Notes under the pieces: model-generated | Database searches by the model: none | What the model was told of the DNA's origin: nothing | The model's input: only the letters and a program-made list of their open reading frames with translations | NCBI GenBank assembly: GCA_037903475.1 | Contig: JBAJFG010000309.1 | Span: 2,225,001-2,289,000 of the forward strand | Length of the DNA stretch: 64,000 nt | Direction of reading: 5' to 3' | From: Ancylostoma caninum | Taxonomy: Eukaryota; Nematoda; Chromadorea; Rhabditida; Ancylostomatidae | Part shown: positions 42,050-52,995 of the stretch, in pieces | Position numbering within the stretch: the first letter of the stretch is position 1 | How the letters are laid out: every line of letters starts with the position of its first letter | Translations under genes and position numbers: made by a program

Positions 42050-43335
42050 CTAAGTAGGATCCACTGAGCGAAATGTTTCAATTTTAAATCGTAATCTAAT
42101 TCTTGGGAACTTCTGACAGCGGTATTGTTAAAGTTATCAAAATTTATATTACTAATACCCTTTGCGGAGGGGAACTTTATGAATTCCTGAGGATGCGATC
42201 GACTAATTTCACGCATAACCAGTCCATAACAGAAGAAGAACTTTGGAGTGATCTTATAAACAGTATCGTTGAACGTTCTCATGCATTACTGTTAACCAGT
42301 TTGGCGGCTTCGAACGCACTGAAGGCACCATTCTGTATTCAGTCGTACAAGGTTTCAAGATGTCTATTGGGCTCTGCCACTGCTCTATCCAATCCAACAG
42401 CAGAATCGTCATGGATGTCAACGTTATCTAAACATGTTGCATAGAACGCATGGAATTATTGCTTCATCCTTCTTCAGGTAAGCACAGCAGGTTGATGAGG
42501 CTTCTTCTGCGCAAACGGTACGTCATCTTTGGGAAAATAGGGCCAACGACAACGTATGCACGGCACGCTCCCAGGTTAAAAGTTTTGCGTATTGTCATGT
42601 ATTACCGCCTACCTAGTACTGCTCTACAAAAGAACCTTTCTTCGTTTAGCGATCTTGAACAATTTATCTTAATACATCTTGACGTCACAACGTTTTTCCA
42701 TTGAGAACTAACTCCATAATCCATATGAGATATAGTGTTCCGACTCAAAGCCATCATTTTGAATGGAATCAGGACTCCACAGAATAGGCGCTCTGTCACA
42801 GCCAGTCTCGAAAAGAATCCAGAAGCAATCCAGTTCTGTTACATTTGGAACAATCGTAAGTTGAACTCCATCGAGGGATCCCAAACAAAAACTTCTGGAC
42901 CCGATACTTCACAATCCCGGTGCAGAAATGAGGAACCTCGCTTGCTTCATACTCTTTGCTATATATGCAACTCCGCGATACCAGCGGATTTCTATGCTTC
43001 ATGAAACTCCATCCACGTCCACTTCAATTCCTTCAATTCGTTCACTTCCTTGATTATTGGTAAATACATATTAGTGATTTCCTCCTCTATTCTGCACAAA
43101 CGAGTCCGAGATGTGATTTTAGCGTCTACTTAAACTACTTGAACAACAGTTCAATGACTTCTGAGCTGGGCTTAGACCAAGAATAAACATCGCAGGCTGA
43201 AAAGGGGTTGAAGTAGTTGTTCGCCTCCTTCTGAAGCAGGTCGTCCACTCTTAGATAAATGAGGCCAAGTTTCTCGCCTGTACAAATGAGTAATGTTAAT
43301 GCCAACCAAAACAAAACGCCTTCGACACTCGAACC
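42050..43335. other. no recognisable gene
   Basis: A 113-aa plus frame (42103-42444) and an 89-aa frame (42735-43004) were inspected. Neither shows a domain, and both overlap antisense frames of similar length. Confidence 0.3.
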
Positions 43336-43339
43336 GTAG

Positions 43340-43600
43340 GAGTGCAATGTGACGGCCGTCCAAGCGCTCACCGCCAGCGCGGGACGTACGGTCATCGGAG
43401 GCCGCTCGCACAGTCATCGCAGGGCGCTCGCAGCGTAATGATGGAGCGCTCGCACGCTTTTCCCGTGCGAGCGGCGCTCCTACACCGTGTGCGCGGCACA
43501 TCTCCACTATGCGATCGGCCTGCGGTGACCGTGCGAGCGGCCTGCAACCGTATGTCCCGCGCTGGCGGCGTGCGCTCGCACTGTGAGAATGGTCGAGTTG
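43340..43600. repeat. GC-rich palindromic element with GCTCGCAC motifs
   Basis: ACCGCCAGCGCGGGACGTAC near 43368 is mirrored by GTATGTCCCGCGCTGGCGGC near 43551. Between them, CGCTCGCAC or GTGCGAGCG recurs about every 20-40 bp in both orientations. GC content is far above the neighbours. The long open frames on both strands here follow from this composition. Confidence 0.7.
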
Positions 43601-43882
43601 TTCGAATTTAACTGTTGAACTCACTTGGATAGTTTCCTACCTGTGAAACCGCCTATAGAAGGTCGTCTCGCTTAATGGGCACCTGAATTAAAAATGAGGA
43701 GAGCTCGGAGCAATTATGCAGACGATTTTGACAAAAAAAGCGAACCCTTTCCCATGCAGACCACCGTAAAATGCCAATATTTCTCTTGCATATCGCGACA
43801 AGATCAGACAACTGCGGCATTACGTTGACTAGCATCACTATTATGCTCTGCGTGTCCCTCGGTCTTTTGACGTTAACCCTTA

Positions 43883-44627
43883 AAGGCAGCGTCCAGGCAA
43901 AACTTTCGAGCTTGAGTACTCATCAGATTATGATAGCGGGTCGGCTCTATAGGTAATTGCCAAAGATCCAGCGAAAAAGTCGCAGGCAGAAATAAGCGAG
44001 ATATCTGCCGTAGACCTAGTACCCATACCCATCTCCAGTGCCCAGCCCGCAAACCCGGCGTCTGACATTTTACACGCGAAACTGGCGTAACATGGAGCAT
44101 CGTTGAAAAATGTCGAACTGATTGCAGCAGCGTCTCTCCATCGACGTGTATGCGTCTCAAGTTTGTGTATGTCATCTAAACATTGAGGTACTGTCGTTTA
44201 ACACTGTAATTCTTCAATTTAGATGATTCTGAACCTACAGTCTGTGTATTCTTGATGGGTGTTCGACGATTACATTATGTCGGGAAATGGCTATTCACAT
44301 CAAAACATACTTCTTCTTGCTAAAACTGGTCAAAAAATAGTACTTTAGAGAGATGCGGACCCCTGAAGGTGAAGGAACTGCCAGGCTGACGCTAAAATTG
44401 GGGGAGCGAACTGGCCCTATCGATCGATGAAAGACTTCTCTGCGCCCTCTATGACGAGAGTGTTGTCGGATATCTATATCTCGTCCGCATCAGTCAGGAA
44501 GGCGCTTGGAAAATGGTTTTTCCGAACGTTTTGAGATCTTTCAAGTCCATACCTGGTATGAGTGAGTTAAGCTGGCCTAGAAACCACAGAAACCCAGTAT
44601 TAGAAAATTTTGCCTGGACACTGCCTT
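43883..44627. mobile_element. TIR element, 745 bp, type unknown
   Basis: AAGGCAGCGTCCAGGCAAAA at 43883 and its reverse TTTTGCCTGGACACTGCCTT ending at 44627 pair at about 23 of 25 positions when the next bases are included. The interior has no transposase. The flanks show no clear duplication, so the superfamily is open. Confidence 0.6.
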
Positions 44628-45067
44628 CAAAGGCAATACTCATCGTGTGTTGAAGATTTCGCGGTGTATCGGGGCTTTCACGCACCTCGGAGAATGATGA
44701 AGTGGCGTGGGGTGTGGCTCATGATGAGCCAAAAGTGGGTGGGCGATGTGTCTGCGATTGGTTCAATAAAACCCTCGCTCAGCCCTTCAGGACCTACTCG
44801 CACTGATTCGCGCGTGATTTCACCATACTTGCCCCCTTTCAAAGACATTAGAGACAAAATAAATGCAGAAATCTGCCTTTTAAGGGACAACGAGAAACGC
44901 AGTAAGTAGAACAACTCAACTTCAGAGGCTTTTGGAGAAGGATGGAACCAGATCACTACACTTTTAATCCCTAGAGGAACCATTAACATTGCACCTCAAT
45001 CAATTTCGGCCTATTCTACTGGCGGAATCTTCAAGAATTCTTTCTGGCCGAAAAATCGTACAGGGGG

Positions 45068-45500
45068 AGGGGGGTTATTTGAGGTACTGAACGCGAATAT
45101 TGCATCAATTTTGTAACGTAACCCCATTCTTGTAGGGTTACGGCAGGTATACTGCAGACACTCTATGTCACAAAGTCTTCTGGAACTGCATAACTGAGTT
45201 ATTTGAGGTGCTGAACACGAAAATCGTATCCATTATGTAACGTAACCCCATTTTTGTGGAGTTACGGTGGGTGTACGGTAGGAAATTGAGAGAAAATGCC
45301 GACTTCGGGTAGAAAACGGAGGTGGCGTGTAAAATAATGTTGATATTTGTGATCAGAGTCAAAATCTACCCCACTACGCAAGACTTGAGAGGATTGTATG
45401 AGGTACAGCATCATTAGTACACCTACTGTAACCCTACAAAATCGGAGCTACGGTACAGAATGGATACGATATTCGTATCCATTCTGTACCATAGCTATTT
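45068..45500. repeat. three partial copies of the TTATTTGAGGT MITE family
   Basis: GGTTATTTGAGGTACTGAAC at 45072, AGTTATTTGAGGTGCTGAAC at 45197, and a palindromic core at 45446-45496 in which AGCTACGGTACAGAATGGAT pairs with ATCCATTCTGTACCATAGCT around a central TATT. They match the arms of the complete palindrome at 36711-36926. Confidence 0.75.
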
Positions 45501-45521
45501 TTATTATATTTCATTGGGTTT

Positions 45522-45600
45522 CTATTTCTGCCCTCGCGATAGGCGTGATCTCGTCAGCCAATGATGACGCCACTGAGCCCTTGTAAACATGAACCTCAAA
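45522..45600 (+). repeat. dispersed repeat, copy 1 of 3
   Basis: GGGTTTCTATTTCTGCCCTC, GATAGGCGTG and GTCAGCCAATGATGACGCCA match 46912-47005 almost exactly. A diverged third copy is at 47222-47300. Confidence 0.75.
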
Positions 45601-45609
45601 TGAACCCCC

Positions 45610-46910
45610 TACGAGAAGCTCCAGCCGAAAGATTTTCTTAAAGATTTTGGGGCGATTTAGGTTGTGCACAAGCATCCCTGAAAAATAAAGTTCAAGAGAA
45701 GTGCCCTTTTCTCTATAAAAAAAGAACACCATCCCCAAATGGTAGATAACCGCCTGGTCTCATACGAATCATCTTAATATTGGTTTTGAACTAGGCGGTG
45801 AGGGCCATCCAGAAAAGCCCACCCACCGAAATGTACAAAGGTTTCAATGAAGAGTTACAAGAATAACACATATATAAAAAAACACAGACATAGTGCTTCG
45901 GCCGGATTAGAAGAAAAGAATACTATAAGAAGTAAAATAGTAGCATTGACGGCAAGAAATGAGATGTTCATTGGGTTGAACTTACCAACGAACATTTGAA
46001 GTGAGAGTGCAGCGTCGGCGATGGTATTTCGCAATTCACAGGGCGCGGCTTGCCAGCTAACGTTACTTGGGCTGCAGGTCGGCGGCTAAAATTTTAGAGA
46101 TCGCGGGTCGCCGACGAGAATAACTCGAGATACTCTGTTTCATAAATAGCAGCCGAAGAAAGTTTTGTAGTTTGGACACGATAAAATTTTCTTGTGTCAA
46201 GCTAAAGTGAGTGCTCATATGTCACACAGAATGCAATGATCAGTAGATGTCTACAAGTGCAATCATTACAATGGGACCTTTGTAACGGTCAATAAGGCAA
46301 AGATGGTGGCGTTCATAAGAGAAGCTGAGCTCACGCAGCTGGACAGAAAGCTGGCTAGACGTAGGTGGAGGGACGCCTATAACACATTTGGAAAGCTAGT
46401 TTGGCTGGAGAGAAGGAATAAGAAAAAGAGGATGACATTGCAGTTGTAGAAACGCCACTGCTGAGGAGAAAAATTGCGAAGATTCCCACGTATGGGAGGA
46501 AAGGAAATCAAGAAGAAGATGTTGATGACACAGTGGTAGTGGGGGGACTAACACTCATAAAGAAGAGGGCCACTGTCATTAGCAATTAACTGTCATTAGC
46601 AATTAACTGATCGTCTTATCAATTTGTATCAGCAATAGGAAATTGATAGTGACATTGCAGTTTTTTTTTGAAAAACTCAAATAAAAAGCATTGAGGTACC
46701 GAAGGTAATACTGGATCAGAGAAAAAGAGGAAGGGCCACCCCTATCCATATCTCGAAGTGAGAAGCACGAAAAACAATTACTCTGGCAACTGAGTCCAAT
46801 GTTAGAGGTTAATAGCAACTCACGCACTCATCAGCTAATCAAAAGCAGACAGGGGAATTGCGACCCAATCACGATGCGGGGCAATGGCTACTGGCCGACA
46901 TGCTATCGCA
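45610..46910. other. no recognisable gene
   Basis: At 46290-46440 the plus strand is rich in lysine and glutamate codons (REAELTQLDRKLARRRWRD-like), which could be a decayed LINE or exon, but stops and frame changes prevent a call. Confidence 0.3.
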
Positions 46911-46911
46911 G

Positions 46912-47300
46912 GTGGGTTTCTATTTTTGCCCTCGGGATAGGCGTGTAATGTGTGGTCTCGTCAGCCAATGATGACGCCACTGGGCCCTTGTAAACATGAG
47001 TACATGAGATATGCGGCCCTTGCTATGCAAGCTCTGATTAATCATATCAGAGATGATCAATACAGGCTCCAATATTGGAGGCGTCAGAGATAAGGCGTGG
47101 TACACATAAGAAGCGTTAGAGGTGAACAGAATAGCTTATGTTTTACATTTCAGGTTACGACACTAAGCCATTGCAACTGGCCGACCTGTTGAGGCTATCC
47201 TCCTGGATTTCACTGTTGTCCCATAGATAGGCGTGTGATTTGTGTGCTCAGCTAATCATGATGGGGACACTGTGCCCCTGCAGCATGAGTCCTGAGGTAG
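46912..47300 (+). repeat. dispersed repeat, copies 2 and 3
   Basis: Copy 2 (46912-47005) carries an extra TAATGTGTG relative to copy 1. Copy 3 (47222-47300) has GATAGGCGTGTGATTTGTGT and CATGATGGGGACACTGTGCC and is further diverged. The spacing of about 300 bp between copies 2 and 3 may reflect a local duplication. Confidence 0.65.
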
Positions 47301-47944
47301 TTGAACCTTGAAGTGCAAGCTCAGATGGGTCACATCAGAGATATCTGGTATTGCGCGGATTGTCGTAAGTGAGAGTCCGCTCCGAAATTGGTAGATAAAA
47401 GCAAATGTTGAGGCGCAGACGTTTGCGAATGGCGGAAGAATGGATACGATCGCCACTTATGAAAGCTAAAGGTTTAGACAGCGTTTTCAGGGTTTCGCGG
47501 CTGGAGGCGAGTCACTCGCTGGCGGTCTTTAGGCCTCCGGATGAATATCTTTACAAGGTTTTCAGGGTGCATAAAAGACGGAGCAGGATAGCCACTGCTA
47601 CGGTTTCATTATGAGCTGCGCATTTTGCAACATGAACTTGTGCCCACACCGCATAAAGCACCAAGCCGAAGCGCCGCTTCGCGGCGCTTTAACTCGGACC
47701 CACATGCCTCGTACTCTTCCGGCCAACTATACTCAAGGAAGAAGCTAAACCGCGAAGCTCGGAGCTTAATGCTGCGATGGCGCAATGTTTTGAAACGGGC
47801 AAATAGGCACAATTTCTTTGTGAATTTTATTCCCTTTTATCAAAGAACTTTTCATTACATTAATAACTTAATTGAGTTGTATATGGAAATGAGTTTCTGG
47901 AAACTTCTGTTTTGGCATCTTTCGTCTCGAAAATAAAAATTCAA

Positions 47945-48105
47945 CACATGTGAATTTGGTTCAAAATAAACAATTGGATAGAACATGAAATTCTACTACA
48001 AAACCACATATGTACAAATTCTCATATCGGTGGTGATAAAGCCTGAAATTTTCTGCACCGAAGATGATGCAACGAGAAAAAAGCATTATTTTTGCACCAA
48101 CCTAA
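47945..48105. mobile_element. relic right end of a mariner
   Basis: It ends AAGCATTATTTTTGCACCAACCTAA at 48105 followed by TA. The preceding 150 bp resemble 13830-13999 of the mariner at 12685 (shared TGTACAAATTCTCATA, TTTTCTGCACCGAA and GATGCAACG). No matching left end was found, so only the end survives. Confidence 0.6.
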
Positions 48106-48229
48106 TAGCTTATCTGTTGATAGTAACCTGTGAGAATTTCTGCTTGTGAAAAAGCTCTGCAACACTCACATTAAATTTTTTGGAAATGGCTTTCCTCATT
48201 AAAGCAGAATCTCAATTAAGGATATATTT

Positions 48230-49150
48230 ACCAATATTGTGTAGTACCTTCGCCCATCTTTTGGGCAGCTTCTCTTGCCCTTTCTGTCAGAGCTGTGGTG
48301 GCGGTGGGTCGAAAAAACTTTGATACCTCAATTTCGAGTCCCTGTTGATTGTATGCCTCATTTACCGTAGACGGTTGCATTTGGCCAGGAAAAGGTGGCG
48401 GTCTGGAAGGGCCAAGTTTGGCGAGTACGGTAAGGGTGACAGAAATGCCGAACCGAAACCATGCGCGATGTGCGCTCGAGAATTGCCTTGTAGAAGACAA
48501 ACCTTGCGATACCACTATTGAGGAAGTCGTGGTAAAGCATTCTTTGTTGCTTCGCCAGCAGCATAGGAAAACCTTCTTTTACCTTCTTTTTGGGCAGGTC
48601 TGCTTTTGAATGTTCTGGAAATGATTCGGGATATGTAATCCATCGGCGCTGCTGTGCATTGTTCGCGTTCAGAATCAAGCATCCATTCCAACTTGTAATA
48701 TTCTTTACAAAATCCTTCCCATATGGGCGAAGAAGCAGCTGCCGATGCTCACCCGGCACCACTTGCCGGATTCGTATAAGTTGTGGGATACTCATGTCCA
48801 GACAACTTTTTGCTAACCAGGACCGTTAGGATAGTCGATGACGGTCGCGTAGTCGCAGTTGAGTGTCTTGGCAAACTCGGAGGTGCCGGCATCCGGCTTC
48901 GCCCTCAGGACGTCCTGCAAATCCTAGTTATTAGCAGTCTATGCGTGTCCAGAGCGTGGATGACTTTCAAACTTTCTTTCGCCAGACTCGAAGCCCCAGT
49001 AACACCGTGAGACTGTTGAATGGGGAATAACGCTTCCTTCAAACGCAGCACATATACATGTTGGTCAGTCCTTCTTACAGGATGTCCTTGCAGGAAACTA
49101 TAAAAGACGAAAGAGCGAAGTGAGACTCGACTAGCCAAAGGCATTGTTTC
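48230..49150 (-). pseudogene. decayed mariner transposase
   Basis: From 49140 downward, the minus strand reads RSFVFYSFLQGHPVRR (N-terminal helix-turn-helix start), RAKPDAGTSEFAKTLNCDYA (second helix-turn-helix), a VSHNLYESGKW-like WVPHEL relic, then NITSWNGCLILNANNAQQRR near 48690 (region of the first aspartate), and finally REAAQKMGEGTTQYW near 48250, like the mariner C-terminal LPEKW block. The pieces are in order but in several frames with stops. No TIRs were found at suitable positions. Confidence 0.6.
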
Positions 49151-50321
49151 TCAAGTACGAATATGGAATCCTTCGTATGCCCTTCACGTGGAAGACATTC
49201 TACCTTATACCGACACAAGATCCCATCTGTCAAACTGCCTTTGCGTTTTAGAAAAGAAAATGAAAAGTGTTGCAGAACTTTTTCACCAACCCAGTACTTT
49301 ACTTATTTTACTCGGTAGCGCTTGCGCTTTCCGCAAATCGGTGAAGGAAGAGGTACTTCAATATGAAATCGGCTGAATTCATCCTACTCTATAATAAAGC
49401 GCTAGGATATATTACGAAATATGTCTGTCTGTCGCCGGGTGAGTCATCGCCTAAGGGAGTCGAGGGGATGCCGATCTTCTCCTTTTTCGAATAGTGATTA
49501 AGGTTTAGATTTGCAGAAAAAAGATAGGAGAAGATAGAAGAGGGTTCCCACACCTACTGGAACCCACCTCCTTGATCTTGTTACTACTAATAACGTTTCC
49601 GGAATATACATACCACCTATTTCTCCATAAAACTTCATTAGCACTACATCAAAGCTAACAAAATAGGCTCGCGCAGTTCAAAACAAAAGAGGCTCATATA
49701 GAACAGCTAAACTGTAAAAAAAACCTTGTACTGGCCTAAGAGTTCGGGAAAACAGTGTATGTGAAAAGCCACGACAGGGTGAAGAATATCGTAAGGTGCC
49801 ATGGAAAAACGGTTAGCTGCTGTAGCTGAACCACTCGTACAGCCTGCCAAGATAGGTCACTCTTTCACAGTTCCTCTGGTTAGTCATCTAAAAATTGAAT
49901 TCATTTTATTTTAATCAGCCGGAAAAGGAAATACTGTCCCCAGTAACTCCACGGAAAAAAATTAATGGTGCAGATTAGCAGCAAATCACTGTCATTCGCG
50001 AAGCGCGGCAAAGCTGGAGAGTTTTTTTTTTCAGAGTGTAGGTATTCGAGAGGTAACGAAGCGTATTAGCAAATAGGACTGGTGAGTTTTAACTCACTGC
50101 CGAAGAAAGGCAACCCAACAACTAGTTGCCTGCGAGATAAACAAAAAAATGGCACGATCTAAAATTATTTATTTCATCAAATATCCTATTACGGAACATC
50201 ACAATTCGAAACCCGTCATCGATAAGGATTTGGTACTTCTCCACAGTCATCATCATTAGGCAACCGCACCTGCAAATGGATCACAACTGAGAGGAATGGA
50301 AAGACTCATGCCCTCATACAA

Positions 50322-50723
50322 ATGATCCCTAAGCTGAATGTGATTTGCTTTTCAATTAATCACAACTTCGAACTTCTAAGCACGCCCAAGAAAACACTTA
50401 GCAAACCTATTCACCAGACCAAGGACGTGCTCAAAGAAGAAATAAAACCCCAGCCTGAGGTTCAAAATGCTTACTTTAAAAAAGATTCAACTTTTAGAAG
50501 GGGGGGGGGGAAAGAAGAAAGAAGCGAAATATCGTATACGGAAGATGAGCTTCTTCGTTCCTTGAGAAAAATTGGGACACTAACAAATGGCACCAAACAC
50601 CTGTTTGCAGCCTCTGAAACCCAATGGAAAAATTATCTTCAACTGGAAATAATTTGGAAATACCGTCAAGTCAATTTTTCCATCTTTGCACTGTCTATTG
50701 CTTTACTCGTGCCCTTCTATTAA
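50322..50723 (+). CDS. hypothetical 133-aa protein with C-terminal hydrophobic segment
   Basis: An open frame with a lysine-rich first half (KKTLSKPIHQTKDVLKEEIK), a run of three glycines coded by a G-homopolymer, a polar ELLRSLRKIG segment and a hydrophobic end (FSIFALSIALLVPFY) that could be one membrane segment. Its strand matches the Helitron candidate around it. No homologue recognised and no splice evidence. The ten-G run makes the frame vulnerable to a length error. Confidence 0.2.
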   Translation: MIPKLNVICFSINHNFELLSTPKKTLSKPIHQTKDVLKEEIKPQPEVQNAYFKKDSTFRRGGGKEERSEISYTEDELLRSLRKIGTLTNGTKHLFAASETQWKNYLQLEIIWKYRQVNFSIFALSIALLVPFY

Positions 50724-50994
50724 GTGTTGACATGGGTCTTTGCGGATTTTGCCACTTGCATTTCTTTCCTCTCATTTGCTACAATTTCTGCCATACCCCA
50801 TAATTCGAAATCACGATTCTTGCTCCATAACAGTGTCGTAATCATTCCTCTCCGAATGAAGGCAACGCCCACAGAAATTAAGTTTTGATCGTTTTTGAAC
50901 CTTAGCAATAGTCCAAGAAATTGGACGAAGAAAGTAGCACGGAAAACTCGTCCATTTTAGGACATATTATAATTAGTCAAATATTCAAGATCCT

Positions 50995-51300
50995 GGATCA
51001 GCAGGATCAGCAGGGGGTCGTTCGATCGAGTTGTGGCGGCACCGGAGCATTGCTGAATCACAATCACAACAATCACTTCACAACATTGTGGCTTGAGACC
51101 GCCCAAGGCGTGGCTCGTGAGATATTTGGCCACTCTTTCCTTGATTGCACTGGTGTTGTTATTGGCCCCAGTGCCAGCCAAGGTGTTGGAGAGCAGATCA
51201 TAATAGAGGTTAAGTCAAAAAACATCCTTTCACAATTTAAGATGTAGTTCCAGCAATAAGCATTTCCCAGTTCTTCAACAGGCACAAGGTAATACGTTGG
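50995..51300 (-). repeat. dispersed repeat family, copy C (inverted)
   Basis: The reverse complement closely matches 56683-56950: TATTACCTTGTGCCTGTTGA, AATTGTGAAAGGATG, CCACGCCTTGGGCGGTCT and GAGTGGCCAAATATCTCAC. Copies B and C look about 85-90 percent alike by eye. The open frames on both strands translate the same repeat. Confidence 0.75.
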
Positions 51301-51869
51301 GGATAAGGGATAAGAAAGCTTGGAAAATTGAATAGGTCTCAATTCGGCCCAACCTGCTCGAAAGCGATGAGTTAAAGCTTCAAGAAAACGGGGATTCCGA
51401 AGGTTTCGACTGTTTTCAGCATTGTAACAGTGTTCAGCACACGAGATTACCTCGAACTGTGCCAAAATCTCAGGATTGGAAACTTTCGTGGGTGCTGCCT
51501 TTAGGTATACAAAAATGGAGGGCGGAGTTCACGGGAAGTAGCACTACCAACACTCTAGTGTTCACCGAATGGTCACCAAAACTGCTCAATCGATCTTCGC
51601 TCAGAACACTGAAGACGTTGCTCCGGGAAGAACCGTTGGAGAGCAATCTCCGAGGTTCAGAATGGACACATTTACTAAACACTAACACCTATGATCGAGA
51701 AAACTTTTTTTACAAAGGGTCGAGAATGTTTGGAAATTACTAGGAAGCAACGCGATTCGTCTACAGGGATACCATTACTATTTTACCGTTTGAGTGAGGC
51801 AATTTTGCTGAAACCATCCAAGATCAAATGATACTGTTTCATGACTAGCGCCCCTTCGGGACGCTAGAA

Positions 51870-52195
51870 AGTGGGGTGGGGCAGCCACTTGAGGTATGTG
51901 CAAAAGCTCCACACGTGTGAAATGCTTAGAAAATCAGTAAAATAGAAAACTAATCATTAGCTGAACTCAAATACGAAATTTTCCCTATGAGTTGCATATA
52001 CTCTACGGGTCTGGCCGCCTCGCCAACGTCGGGCTTCGAGTCTTCTCGCCATCCTAGCCTTGCCTGCAAACTCCTAATCACGCATTTACATGTAACGCTG
52101 ATTTCCGATACAATGATACTACCTAGTCTTTTTGTCACATGAACAGCCAACAGAGAGGAAAAAGCGGTGGTCTGCTGAGACACGAATGAGCGCGT
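51870..52195. other. no recognisable gene
   Basis: Only short frames; nothing identified. Confidence 0.35.
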
Positions 52196-52199
52196 AGTG

Positions 52200-52690
52200 T
52201 GCCCCTACTCCACCGGCAGACGTGCATCTTGGCGTTTTCCCCACTATTGGGCCACGGCGGTCCCATTCTCCATCACTACACCCGTATCCTGCTGCTTATC
52301 CCATTATTGGGCCAGTTCAGACCCATCCTCCATTTGTGGATCTGTATCCTCGCGTTATTCCCACTACTGGGCCAGCGCAGACCCGATCCATCAGTGGGAC
52401 TCGTATCCCTGCGCTTTCCCCACTAATCGGTCCCTTGCGGGCCCAGTCTTCATCCGTGGACCCGTATTCTGCCGCTTTCTCCAGTATTGTGCCAGACCAG
52501 ACCCAATCCCCATCCGTGGACTCGTCGCCTGGCATTTCCCCGTTAATGGGCTCCTGCAGACCCAATCTTCATCGATGGACCCGTATCCTGGCGTCTCCCC
52601 CACTCCTGGGCCACTGCGAATTCTTTCTCCATCGATGGACCCGTATCTTGCCGTCTTCATACTATTGGACCATGGCGGACTCTTTCTCGA
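52200..52690 (+). repeat. 60-bp minisatellite, about eight diverged units
   Basis: The unit has the form TTGGGCCA, about 10 bases, GACCCATCCTCCATC, then TGGACCCGTATCCTGCCG. The period is 60 bp, as seen from GGGCCA at 52248, 52308 and 52368. Because 60 is divisible by three, all three frames stay open, which explains the 198- and 201-aa proline-rich frames. The unit vaguely resembles the 50-bp minisatellite in the palindrome arms (GTGGACCCGT core). Confidence 0.85.
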
Positions 52691-52701
52691 TCGGTGGACA
52701 C

Positions 52702-52987
52702 CAGTGGCGGACGCAGAAAGTGGGCGGGAGGGGGGAGGGACGTGGGAAAGAAAGTGCGGTCTCCACCGTTTTGAGGATCCAGACGGAGAATAAAACTAAT
52801 AAAAATATTAATTATAATAATAAATAATTAATAAAAATTATATTAGAAATAATATTAAAAATAAACAAGTAAAAGCAAACTAATACAAGATTTTTGTTTG
52901 TATTATAAAGTAATTTCGAAAATTTGGCGACCCATTCTAGGGGGAGGGCGCCCCCCTCCCGCCCCCCCCCCACTGCGTCCGCCACTG
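52702..52987. mobile_element. hAT-type MITE with perfect 8-bp target duplication
   Basis: The ends are CAGTGGCGGACGCAG and its reverse CTGCGTCCGCCACTG. Both sides are flanked by GTGGACAC (52694-52701 and 52988-52995), an exact 8-bp duplication as made by hAT transposases, whose TIRs typically start CAG(T/G)GGCGG. Inside the TIRs lie G-rich or C-rich subterminal stretches and then an AT-only core near 52795-52870. At 286 bp it has no coding capacity. It inserted at the end of the 60-bp minisatellite. Confidence 0.92.
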
Positions 52988-52995
52988 GTGGACAC

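Larger units (their letters stand above)
49388..51868 (+). mobile_element. candidate non-autonomous Helitron
   Basis: TCTATAATAAAGCGCTAGGA at 49388, followed by ATATATTACG, AAATATG and TCTGTCTGTC, is the type of 5' terminus seen in many animal Helitrons (TC, then an AT-rich TATAATAAAGC run and a TCTGTC stretch). A GC-rich hairpin TAGCGCCCCTTCGGGACGCTA ending in CTAG lies at 51846-51868. Helitrons end in a short hairpin near CTRR, although the spacing here is shorter than usual. No Rep/helicase is present. The insertion site at the left is C|T rather than A|T. It is a candidate only. Confidence 0.3.

Noticed and set aside
52197..52827. 198- and 201-aa overlapping ORFs
   Set aside because: The 60-bp repeat period is divisible by three, so all frames stay open; the two frames overlap and show no domain.
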